Source of the DNA: Lysinibacillus sp. KCTC 33748
GTDB lineage: Bacteria > Bacillota > Bacilli > Bacillales_A > Planococcaceae
DNA: 60,255 nt
Assembly: GCF_002237755.1 (NCBI RefSeq)
Contig: NZ_MWSJ01000031.1
Coordinates: 1-60,255 of the forward strand
Direction of reading: 5' to 3'
Below the pieces are notes generated by a model. It was given only the letters and a program-made list of their open reading frames with translations, searched no databases and had not been told where the DNA came from. The translations under genes and the position numbers were made by a program. Within the stretch, counting starts at the first letter, position 1. Every line of letters begins with the position of its first letter. This document shows positions 1 to 8,500 of this stretch, piece after piece.

Positions 1-187
1 AATAGATTATTCGGTATTAGCCCCGGTTTCCCGGAGTTATCCCAAACTATAAGGTAGGTTGCCCACGTGTTACTCACCCGTCCGCCGCTAACGTCAAAGG
101 AGCAAGCTCCTTCTCTGTTCGCTCGACTTGCATGTATTAGGCACGCCGCCAGCGTTCGTCCTGAGCCAGGATCAAACTCTCCATAAA
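1..187 (-). rRNA. 16S ribosomal RNA, 5' portion (continues off the left edge)
   Basis: Read on the minus strand, the sequence carries the universal 16S start AGAGTTTGATCCTGGCTCAG, followed by the V1 region and the conserved stretch GGCGGACGGGTGAGTAACAC. The mature 5' end is placed near 187 by analogy with the Bacillus 16S start. Only about the first 187 bases of the gene are inside the window; the rest of the rRNA operon lies to the left. The V1/V2 sequence looks like Lysinibacillus or a near relative, judged from memory. No tRNA gene is seen beside it on this side. Confidence 0.97.
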
Positions 188-353
188 AGAAATTTGATTA
201 GCTCAAATTGTTTTGCTGGCATCATGTTTGATGTCCAAAATTTTGTTTCGTTCACTAACTCAAGGTTAGCTACTGAAAACTTTATTGATTACGTTTTGCT
301 TGTTCAGTTTTCAAGGTTCATTGTGTTGCTGTTTTCTCAGCAGCAACTTTTAT
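188..353 (-). other. rRNA operon leader (transcribed spacer upstream of 16S)
   Basis: This lies between promoter P2 and the mature 16S end and holds no gene. Close to the expected P2 start, at 326-346, the minus strand forms a small hairpin (TTGCTG and CAGCAA around a 9-base loop). It is followed by AT-rich sequence of the kind seen in Bacillus rRNA leaders, where antitermination and 16S processing signals sit. The function is inferred from position. Confidence 0.6.
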
Positions 354-382
354 ATAATATCATGTCGTAAACTCGCTGTCAA
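354..382 (-). promoter_or_regulatory. rRNA promoter P2
   Basis: On the minus strand a perfect -35 box TTGACA (377-382) is followed after exactly 17 bases by TATTAT (354-359). This is the promoter nearer to 16S in a tandem pair, the usual arrangement for Bacillales rRNA operons. Confidence 0.85.
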
Positions 383-439
383 CAACTAATTTATTTAATG
401 TAGATGTTGTTTTCAGTAGTTATCTTAACGACTTGTATA

Positions 440-468
440 ATATTACTCTCTTAATCTAAAAAGGTCAA
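440..468 (-). promoter_or_regulatory. rRNA promoter P1
   Basis: On the minus strand TTGACC (463-468) is followed after 17 bases by TAATAT (440-445). It lies 86 bp upstream of P2, giving the tandem P1-P2 layout typical of rRNA operons. Confidence 0.75.
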
Positions 469-600
469 CACTTTTTCTCAAAAAAATTAAAAGTTTTTAT
501 TTCATTAAGAAACTTCCTATTTAATAGCACTTCAAAAAATTTAACAAGAAAAGCTAGAACACAACCATTTTCCTTTCTTTTTATTGGTCCAAGTATATAA

Positions 601-639
601 AGCCCAGAAAATTTTACTGTCCGTAAAATTTTCCGGGCT
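601..639 (-). terminator. Probable terminator of topB
   Basis: A near-perfect inverted repeat (AGCCC-GAAAATTTTAC paired with GTAAAATTTTC-GGGCT) lies 60 bp past the topB stop. The U-tract on the minus strand is weak (TTTATAT), so termination may be only partial. The remaining 481-600 stretch shows nothing else. Confidence 0.6.
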
Positions 640-698
640 GCCTATTATTTAACTAAAGCTTTGTCTCAACCACTTAAATAACAATCTATCTTATACTG

Positions 699-2888
699 CT
701 AATCAAACTTCATCCCTTTTAATAAATCTGCGAACGCATTATTAATCGGTTCAGCTTCTTTTTCTTGCTGCTTCATGTATTTTTGCACGCTACGTTTATC
801 TACTTTGCCGCCACCTTCTTTTTTACGACGGGCTTCAAATGCAGATAATTTTTCACGATAACCACATTTACATACGAAGATTTGACCATCACCTTCACCA
901 CGAAGCTCTAGTTTTTTCTTACATTGCAGGCATCGTGCGTTTGTAACACGTGATACGTTTTTACGATGACCACATTCACGATCTTGGCAGACAAGCATTT
1001 TACCTTTTTTACCGTTGACTTCAAGCATTGGCTTGCCACAATCCGGACAGGACTTTGTTGAAATATTGTCATGCTTGTACTTTTTATCGCTCCCTTTAAT
1101 TTCAGCAACTATTTCTTGCGTGTGCTTTTTCATTTCATTGATGAACACGTCTTTTTTCAACTTCCCTTTTGAAATGAGCTCAAGCTTTTGCTCCCACTCG
1201 GCTGTTGTCGCAGGAGAACGTAATTTTTCAGGCACTAAGTCAAGTAACTGACGACCTTTGGATGTAATGTAAATTTCTTTGCCGCCACGCTTTTCGATTA
1301 AGAATGAATTAAATAGCTTTTCAATAATGTCTGCACGTGTTGCGACTGTGCCTAATCCACCAGTCGATTTCAATGTATCCACAAGCTTCTTATCGTTCGT
1401 TTCCATATACTTCGTAGGATTTTCCATAGCCGACAGTAATGTTGCCTCTGTAAAACGTGCTGGTGGCTTTGTTTGACCAGATGTTTGGGCAATTAGCTTT
1501 GTCTTTAACACTTGGCCTTGTTCTAAACGAGGAAGTAATTGCTCTTTAACATCATCCGTCGATTCCTCATCATCAAAACGATTTTGATATACTTCTTTCC
1601 AGCCAACTTTTATAACTGTTTTCCCTTTGGCAATAAATTTCTCATGACCAATTTGAGCTTGTACAGTTAATTGCTCATATTCTTGTGCTGGGAATAATAC
1701 AGCTAAAAATCGTTTTACTACTAAATCATAAATTTTACGCTCTTTATCATTGAACGCAGAAAAGTTCACATAGCCCTCAGTTGGAATAATGGCATGGTGA
1801 TCAGATACTTTACTATCATCTACAAATGATTTATTCGCTTTAATCGGCTTTGTTAAGATTTTATTCGCGAATGTACGATATTCACCGATACCACATGCTT
1901 TTAGACGCTCAGGTAATGTGCCGACAATATCAGATGATAAGTAGCGAGAATCTGTACGAGGGTATGTCAACACTTTATGAGATTCATATAGCTTTTGCAT
2001 AATATTTAATGTTTCTTTTGCAGAAAAACCAAATAATTTATTGGCATCTCGCTGTAATTCTGTTAGATCATAAAGACCTGGGGCAAATGATTTTTTAGGC
2101 TTGCGATCAACCGAAGCTATTTTTGCATCTTGATTGCCTAGTCCTTTAATAATAGCGTCAACTTTCTCTTTATTGAAGCTACGTGAATTACCATTTGCAT
2201 CTTGCCATGTAAGCTTTAATGAATCTGTTTGCGCTTCAATACCGTAATACGTTTGTGGTTTGAAGTTTTTAATTTCATCTTCGCGTGCAGCAATAATTGC
2301 AACTGTTGGCGTTTGAACACGGCCACAATTTAGCTGCGCATTAAATCTTGTCGTTAAAGCACGTGTCGCGTTTAAACCGATATACCAATCCGCTTCAGAA
2401 CGGGCAACTGCAGCAGCATATAAATTATCGTAGTTTTTACCCGGTTTTAAATTGGCAAATCCTTCTTTAATCGCTTTATCTGTGACAGATGAAATCCATA
2501 AACGTTTAATTGGCTTTTTCACATTTGCTTTGTCAATAATCCATCGAGCAACTAATTCACCTTCACGCCCAGCATCAGTAGCGACAATGATTTCATTTAC
2601 ATCATTACGAGTTAACTGTGATTTGACCGCATTATATTGCTTACCCGTTTGCTTCATAACGACTAGCTTCATTCGTTCTGGCAACATCGGAAGATCTTCT
2701 AAATTCCACGATTTATATTTATTATCGTAGGCTTCTGGATCGGCTAATGTTACTAAATGCCCTAATGCCCAAGTAACTATATATTTGTCACCTTCTAAAA
2801 ATCCATTCCCTTTTTTATTACATTTCAAGACATTTGCTATATCACGTGCAACTGAAGGTTTTTCAGCAATAACTACACTTTTAACCAT
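699..2888 (-). CDS. topB: DNA topoisomerase III
   Basis: This is a type IA topoisomerase that cuts and passes single DNA strands, resolving recombination and replication intermediates. The 729 residues match the family's usual length of about 727. The N-terminal Toprim domain has the metal/acid motif DAGREGE near residues 105-111. The catalytic tyrosine is Tyr309 in the motif LTYPRTDS. The C-terminus carries two Cys-rich zinc-ribbon-like stretches (CPDCGKP... and CLQCKKK...CKCG). The ATG start is preceded by AAAGGAG at good spacing. The gene stands alone, reads toward the rRNA operon and has its own hairpin terminator. Topoisomerase I (topA) is unlikely because the insert-free layout and length fit TopB. 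Confidence 0.96.
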   Translation of the reverse strand: MVKSVVIAEKPSVARDIANVLKCNKKGNGFLEGDKYIVTWALGHLVTLADPEAYDNKYKSWNLEDLPMLPERMKLVVMKQTGKQYNAVKSQLTRNDVNEIIVATDAGREGELVARWIIDKANVKKPIKRLWISSVTDKAIKEGFANLKPGKNYDNLYAAAVARSEADWYIGLNATRALTTRFNAQLNCGRVQTPTVAIIAAREDEIKNFKPQTYYGIEAQTDSLKLTWQDANGNSRSFNKEKVDAIIKGLGNQDAKIASVDRKPKKSFAPGLYDLTELQRDANKLFGFSAKETLNIMQKLYESHKVLTYPRTDSRYLSSDIVGTLPERLKACGIGEYRTFANKILTKPIKANKSFVDDSKVSDHHAIIPTEGYVNFSAFNDKERKIYDLVVKRFLAVLFPAQEYEQLTVQAQIGHEKFIAKGKTVIKVGWKEVYQNRFDDEESTDDVKEQLLPRLEQGQVLKTKLIAQTSGQTKPPARFTEATLLSAMENPTKYMETNDKKLVDTLKSTGGLGTVATRADIIEKLFNSFLIEKRGGKEIYITSKGRQLLDLVPEKLRSPATTAEWEQKLELISKGKLKKDVFINEMKKHTQEIVAEIKGSDKKYKHDNISTKSCPDCGKPMLEVNGKKGKMLVCQDRECGHRKNVSRVTNARCLQCKKKLELRGEGDGQIFVCKCGYREKLSAFEARRKKEGGGKVDKRSVQKYMKQQEKEAEPINNAFADLLKGMKFD

Positions 2889-3015
2889 ATATTCGTACTC
2901 CTTTACTAACTATGTAATGTCTAATATACCATAAGTTCGGGGCAGCAATTGCTTTAGAGCCATCTACTTAATGTCAATCATAGTCGCTGGTGTTTGAACA
3001 TCCGCTGAAAAAGTT

Positions 3016-3053
3016 AAAAAAGCAAATCCACGCTAATTGTGAGTTTGCTTTTT
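3016..3053. terminator. Hairpin flanked by A and T runs (bidirectional terminator candidate)
   Basis: AAAAAAGCAAA pairs with TTTGCTTTTT across about 17 bases that include CCAC/GTG. It would work on either strand. It lies 220 bp past the stop of the minus-strand glycosyltransferase gene, or just upstream of the plus-strand 38-residue ORF. Which transcript it ends is not clear. Confidence 0.5.
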
Positions 3054-3153
3054 CTATGCTTCAAAAAAATGTTTACGACGAACTGCATACTCAAACTCTC
3101 AAAACATATGTTGAGTTAACAGAATGTTCACGAAATCGAAAGGGGATGAATGA

Positions 3154-3270
3154 ATGGATGCTCGAACTTTCAGACCTCGGAATGTGATTTTTATGACGAT
3201 CGTTGTTTTTGTATCAATGTTAATTGGTTACGGTATATATATTAATTTTATTGATGTTCCCTTCCCATGA
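3154..3270 (+). CDS. Small single-pass membrane protein (38 residues, unrecognised)
   Basis: This short reading frame starts at an ATG eight bases after AAAGGGG. It encodes a basic N-terminus (MDARTFRPRN), then a continuous hydrophobic stretch of about 20 residues (VIFMTIVVFVSMLIGYGIYI), and ends in VDVPFP-like polar/proline residues. One membrane helix with the positive end inside is the natural reading. It ends 6 bp from the stop of the convergent glycosyltransferase gene. I do not recognise the family. The good ribosome site, the tight fit to the neighbour and the coherent membrane-protein pattern favour a real gene over chance, but no homologue was checked. Confidence 0.45.
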   Translation: MDARTFRPRNVIFMTIVVFVSMLIGYGIYINFIDVPFP

Positions 3271-3275
3271 CGGTC

Positions 3276-4349
3276 TTACTTCTTTAACTGAGTTAACAGG
3301 TATGTTCTATTATCTAGTATGCGCTGATCTTTTGGCTTATATTTACGTGCTACCTCATTATGCTGATGTGCATTTTCAAAGAGACGCAAGCGATTGTATA
3401 ACAAGCTTAACTGGAAATGCGGAAGCCATATGGAATAAGCATGCTTTTGAATGCCCATCGTTTGTTCTTTAGGCTGTTGTAATGCTTGTGAATACCAGTA
3501 AATAGCCTCTTTATTTTTCATTTGTTCCATAAAAAAATGACCGATTCGACAGCATGTTTCTGGTCTTGGTCGATCATATAACAATGATTGTAATACAGCT
3601 TGTGTTGCTTGTTTTGTATCATTTAGCTGTTGATAGCAATCCGCTAAATTTAAGCAAGCTTCGATATGTTCGTCAGCAGTACCTTTTGCAGAATCAAGGA
3701 AACTATTATAGTGATTGATCGCTTCTAAAAATCGTTGATGCAATTTTAGTTCATTTGCGTAATGAAATGTTTCTCTAGCTGAAAATGGGTGCCCGTCTTT
3801 CTTTAAACGCTCATAAATAGTAATATTGCGATGAATATCACTTTTTCTTGGTAAATGCGTAACGGCTATATCGCTATGATAGAGCTGGCCTGTTACATCT
3901 AAATACTCATGGACGGCACCCTGCCACTGAAAATTACGTGCACGTTTTACGAGACGCAATCTTTTTTCACTTGATTCTACACAACCATCTGCATCGAGCG
4001 TTACATAATAATCCATGGAAACAGCATCGACGTTAGGATGATAGAGCGATTGCTTAAGTTGTAGAAATTTTCGCTGATGCTCTGTTGTGATTACGTCATC
4101 TGCATCGAGCCATAAAATAAAATCTTTCGTAGCTTGCTGAAAGGAAAAGTTACGGGCTTTAGCAAAGTCATCACACCAGGTAAAGTCGAAAATTCGAGAG
4201 GTATAGCTTCGGACGATATCTTTTGTACGATCAGTTGAGCCTGTATCAATAATATTGATTTCATCCACTAGATGTTGAACGGAATCTAAGCATCTTTCAA
4301 TAATACATTCTTCGTTTTTGACAATCATACATAAACTAATCGTAAACAT
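3276..4349 (-). CDS. Family 2 glycosyltransferase with TPR-like C-terminal half
   Basis: The N-terminal 100 residues or so are a GT-A fold glycosyltransferase: TISLCMIVKNEE at the start, IIDTGSTDRTKDI for nucleotide-sugar binding, and LDADD as the DxD metal motif. The rest is helical and repeat-like (LNLADCYQQL, RIGHFFMEQMKNKEAIYWYSQAL), fitting tetratricopeptide repeats. The family includes SunS-like enzymes, but no bacteriocin precursor lies nearby, so the acceptor is unknown. The start is placed at the ATG at 4349 because AAGGAGGGG lies 6-7 bases upstream of it; the frame is open for another 21 codons upstream without such a site. It is cytoplasmic with no signal peptide. Confidence 0.85.
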   Translation of the reverse strand: MFTISLCMIVKNEECIIERCLDSVQHLVDEINIIDTGSTDRTKDIVRSYTSRIFDFTWCDDFAKARNFSFQQATKDFILWLDADDVITTEHQRKFLQLKQSLYHPNVDAVSMDYYVTLDADGCVESSEKRLRLVKRARNFQWQGAVHEYLDVTGQLYHSDIAVTHLPRKSDIHRNITIYERLKKDGHPFSARETFHYANELKLHQRFLEAINHYNSFLDSAKGTADEHIEACLNLADCYQQLNDTKQATQAVLQSLLYDRPRPETCCRIGHFFMEQMKNKEAIYWYSQALQQPKEQTMGIQKHAYSIWLPHFQLSLLYNRLRLFENAHQHNEVARKYKPKDQRILDNRTYLLTQLKK

Positions 4350-4481
4350 CGTTCCCCTCCTTTTTTGTAATAATATATGCGAGCTTAAAAATTTATAGAG
4401 GTCTTTTACCATTTTATCGCCTTACTTTTTGAATTTATCGCCATTCACCTAAAAAGAGTATGACTTCTCGGCAAAACGAGG

Positions 4482-4666
4482 GGTTGATTTCCGTTCCGAC
4501 TGGGCGCTTTGTAGCTGTCGCACAGAAAACATCCGCTTCGCTCCAGGATCTCGGGCCAACACGAGGTTGGTCACTAAGGGGTTATCACAGGACGTGATGT
4601 TTTTAGCCTTCGTTCCTCTATATCGCTGATCCCCAAGGAGTCGCCCAGTCGTAACGAAGATCAACC
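4482..4666. repeat. Dispersed repeat family A, most complete copy, with terminal inverted repeats
   Basis: The left end (4482-4506, beginning GGTTGATTTCCG) and the right end (4642-4666, ending GAAGATCAACC) are inverted copies matching at about 21 of 25 positions. The interior contains shorter hairpins, for example TCACAGGACGTGA. Related segments occur near 10186, 23307, 26502, 36772 and 57189. No transposase is encoded, so it is a miniature element or structured intergenic repeat. The long open frame antisense to it has no ribosome site and is not taken as a gene. It fills most of the 424-bp gap between its two neighbours. Confidence 0.7.
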
Positions 4667-4740
4667 ACTTCACATAGCGTGGATCTTTTAGACAATATCA
4701 CAAAGATATCCTTGACCATTTTTCCATCACTATGAAAAGC

Positions 4741-4770
4741 AAAAAACGAACGCTTTACACGTTCGTTTTT
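4741..4770 (-). terminator. Terminator of the helicase operon
   Basis: AAAACGAACG pairs with CGTTCGTTTT around a short loop, followed on the minus strand by a T-rich tract. It begins just past the stop at 4774. Confidence 0.85.
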
Positions 4771-4773
4771 GTT

Positions 4774-5532
4774 TTATAAGTACTTCTTACGCCACTCTAG
4801 TTGTTCTTTTTCTGTGAGCTGTTGTTCTAGGTGTGGATCCCATTGATTTAACAACGCATTCCATACACGAACGAACATAATATCTTGTTCTTTATCGTGA
4901 AGGACAAATTCGAGGCATGGGCTATCATTAATTTGTTTAGCGTCGGTTTGCACAATTTTTGAAACTATTTTTTGTGAAGCTCCAACGCCAGCTTCTTCGC
5001 CATCCTCTTGCTGTAACGCTTCTATTAACATAGCTTCGTCGAATTGTTCCTGCTTCTCGGCCTCTTCATCCACATAACGATAGAGCTCTGGTAGATCATC
5101 ATATTCTTCGATATTGCCCTCATCGACAGCAAGAAATGCAAGATGGCATGGGCTATAGTAAAGGTTAGCCATTTCTTCATCTAGCTCCTCCTCGAAGATG
5201 CCACGTTCCAGTTGCTGCTGTCCTTTAGATGTTAATCGATAGAAGCCTTCCTCTTGCTCAATCAGACTTACTCGAGACATTAATGATACTAAATCCTCAA
5301 GAAATAATGGATCGACGAGCAATAACTCACTTAAATCTTGCGCACTTGCAAAATCTGCTTCCTGTATGCTGATTAACAGCATAGTCATCAAGACATCCAT
5401 AGTGGAACGACGAACGGGCTCATAGGTTACTTCTACTGTTCGAATCGGGATGCACCATTCATCGGTTTTGACGATTTTAATATTTCGATTTTGCTGAAGT
5501 TCACGCATTAAGCGCTGCTGCAGTTTTGACAA
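4774..5532 (-). CDS. Acidic winged-helix-like partner protein of the adjacent helicase (unrecognised)
   Basis: The 252-residue protein has no signal peptide. Residues about 45-110 (MTMLLISIQEAD...LSELLLVDPLFLEDLVSLMSRVSLIEQEEGFYRLTSKGQQQLERG) have the spacing and TSKGQ wing typical of a winged helix-turn-helix. A strongly acidic middle (EEYDDLPELYRYVDEEAEKQ) and a C-terminal piece rich in Trp (VRVWNALLNQWDPHLEQQ) follow. The TTG start lies 1 bp after the helicase stop with AGGTGA upstream, so the two are translationally coupled. A role as DNA-binding or regulatory subunit of the helicase is an inference from this coupling. I cannot name the family. Confidence 0.7.
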   Translation of the reverse strand: MSKLQQRLMRELQQNRNIKIVKTDEWCIPIRTVEVTYEPVRRSTMDVLMTMLLISIQEADFASAQDLSELLLVDPLFLEDLVSLMSRVSLIEQEEGFYRLTSKGQQQLERGIFEEELDEEMANLYYSPCHLAFLAVDEGNIEEYDDLPELYRYVDEEAEKQEQFDEAMLIEALQQEDGEEAGVGASQKIVSKIVQTDAKQINDSPCLEFVLHDKEQDIMFVRVWNALLNQWDPHLEQQLTEKEQLEWRKKYL

Positions 5533-5533
5533 T

Positions 5534-8500
5534 CTACATCACCTGTCCTTCATGATTACGCATGCCGTTATAGGATTTCACTGTATCTAACAGATTGCTG
5601 TACATCTCTCGTGTATCTTGATGCTTCGCACGTTTAGTAAACATTTCAGCACTTCCGACAAGTAGTAATAGCTCACGGGCACGAGATAAGGCAACGTTTA
5701 AGCGTCGGTAATCTTTTGCAAAGCCAACGTCTCCCCCTTTAGGTGTATTACGCACCATACTTACTAATATGACGTCCATCTCCATACCTTGGAACTTATC
5801 GACTGTCCCGGTTCTAATATGAAGGTGTGGTAGCTGTAATTCCTGTTGCAGAAGGCGATTAATTTTCTTTACTTGCTCCCCGTAGAAGCTAATAACTCCA
5901 ACGCTTTTTTGTGCATCTTGAGGCATGCGTCCGGCTGCTTTAGCTTCGATAACAGCCTTATTCAAATCAGTTAAAATGCGTCGAATAGTTTGTAATTCAC
6001 CTTCATTATAACGACTCGTTCCGCCCTTTACCTGCTCCTCTAAATAAGGTTTTTCGGTCGGAATATCGACCCATAGCAAATGATCATCTCGGCTAACAAA
6101 TTGTCCCTCTAAGCAATGGTCTCGCGCTGCATCTGAATCTGGTAAACCACATTGCAAGCCATTTTCCTCTTTCGCGTAAAACGGTGTAATACTATGCATA
6201 ATTTTCTCATGCATTCGGTACTGCAATGCCAGCATTTGCTTATGCGTTTGCGGTAAGTTATTAAATAAACGTTCAAACAGCGATTCACGCAGCAAATTTT
6301 TTAATTCTTGCGCGCCGTCAAAGTTTGGATTTTCATCGAGCATCGCCTTTAATGTTTCTTCCAACGTATCATCTCCAAGTAATGGAGGTAGCTGATGATG
6401 ATCGCCCACTAATATAATTTTCTTACCTTTCAGCATTGGCAATAATAGCTCTGGTGGCGTGGCCTTTGATACTTCATCAATAATGACAACATCAAATGTC
6501 GGATAGTTCTCCATAAATTCCTTGCTTGCTGAAGCCACACATGTTGTACCGATCACATTCGCGTGACGCACATATAATTTTCGAATTTCATCTAAATCAT
6601 ATTCAGTAGCGTTTTGCAGCTTGTCACGCCATTGCTCTTGTAATTTTTTTCGAAGAGGAAGCTGCTTCTCCTTGCGCTGTAATTCCTCTATCGCTACTTC
6701 GGAGGATGCAATTGCTTCCTCTACCTCCTCAGAAGTGCGCTCCGGTGTTGACTGTAGGAGTTTCGTGCAAGCTGTGAGCTGCTTCTCTTTCTTTAACCCA
6801 GCTATATTAATTTCTTTTATATTTTCCTCTACTTGTGTGAGTTGCTGTTCAATCTCTTGTAAGCTAGTCTGCGCTGTTTGAAGTGCCGCTTTCTTTGGTA
6901 GGAGCTGTGTATTAGCCTGCTCGACTGCCTCCAGCTGTTGACGTGTTGTTTGAAGAGAAGATTTCTCTTGCGATACAAGTATTTTCAAATGCTCTACAGA
7001 CTCTTCTGGTTCAGTATCCATTTGAAATGTCTCAGCTAGTTGCTGAAGTCGTTCTGTATGCTGTAAATACGGCTGCAATTGTCGCTGTATGCTTTGAACG
7101 TCAAAGCTTGTAATCGCACATTCTTGATGTATTAAGCCACCAATACCTTTACGTAAGGACTCAAATTCCTGATTTTTATGGTCTTGTTGTTGTTTCAGCG
7201 CTACACCTTTTTGCCAAACAAAATCTCGACGCATATATAAACCGAGCAAGAAACTCTCAAGTTGCTCGGTAGATGGTGTTTGATCATTTTGAAAGGCTGT
7301 ATTAAGCTGGGCAAAAACACCTGTTAGATTTTGCAACGAAAACGATTGAACAGGCTGCAATTTGCTTTTAGCAAGGGCACGTTCTTTTTCTTCATCCGAT
7401 ACTAACGCCTCAAGCTTTGCGATCGCCTTTTGTAGACGTGAATTGATAGTTGCCCATGCGTCTAAATCTTTAGCATCCTCTAAATGCTGTAAACGACTTA
7501 TTTGCTGTGACAGCACATAAGACGGGCGAATTTGATAGTGCTGTAAAAATCGTTCGATTCGCTCATAAGATGTTAAATTACTGATGTATTTTTCGGCTTC
7601 CTTCATTAATCGAAGGCGATTATTTTCCTCTTCATATTTCAATTGGATATCTTTGAACTGCACTGCTAGATGCTGCTTTTGCTCTTGTAGCTCCTTAAAT
7701 TGAGCAGCTGCTTCCAATTGCTCCATCTTTTGAGTAGTTTCTTCTATAGTAAGCTTCAGTTGCTCGATAGACGGACTTTCTGCAAGAGTCTGCTCAAGCG
7801 TTTTTACAGCAGGTTCGATTTGCGCCAGCTGTTTTCCGTAATGCTCTTTATGTGCCTCGTTCTCCTGCTGCTCGGTTTTTGCAGCCTTTAACTCTTTTTT
7901 TAACGCTTGTATTTCTTGCTGTAAAATGGGCTCGTCAATTGCGGCCTGTTCTTTTGCAGCTATTTCCTTTGTAATCTCCTCAAGCCATGCCTCAAGCTTT
8001 TCTAGCTCTTCTTCAGCCTTGGTAATACTAGATTTTAGTTCCTGTTCACGTTCTGTAAAGGCTATGATTTCCTCTTCTATTGCTGCGAGAGTTTGCTCAC
8101 GCCACTGAAGCGCAACATTTTCCTCAATAAATTTTTTACCTTCTTCTTCAATGCTTTCCGTTCTACCATAGCGTAAAATTCGAATTTCTTGATTGGAAAG
8201 AAGTCGTCCTAAGGCATTATCTACAGCTAAATTTGATTGTGAAGCTACAAGTGTTTTTAAACCAGCCTTCACATTTTGCTGACAAATTTCAGAAATAACG
8301 GTTGTTTTCCCTGTGCCAGGAGGTCCTTGAATGACAAACAAATCTTCTACAGACAACGCGCCTAAAACAGCTCGTCGCTGATATTCGTTTAAATTATTGT
8401 GAAAATCAACATCTTCTCGTAGCTTGGATGTTCGAACTGTGGGACGCTTTTCAAATAGTATAGTCTCTAAATTAGGGTTAACGGCCTCGCCTTTTTCTAG

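Noticed and set aside
3276..4349. SunS-type glycosyltransferase of a glycocin cluster
   Set aside because: The fold matches, but no precursor peptide, thiol oxidase or ABC exporter lies nearby; the adjacent 38-residue frame lacks cysteines.
4449..4673. 74-codon minus-strand frame over the family A element
   Set aside because: It lies wholly inside a dispersed repeat, has no ribosome site, and the similar frame at 10089-10286 arises from another copy of the same repeat.
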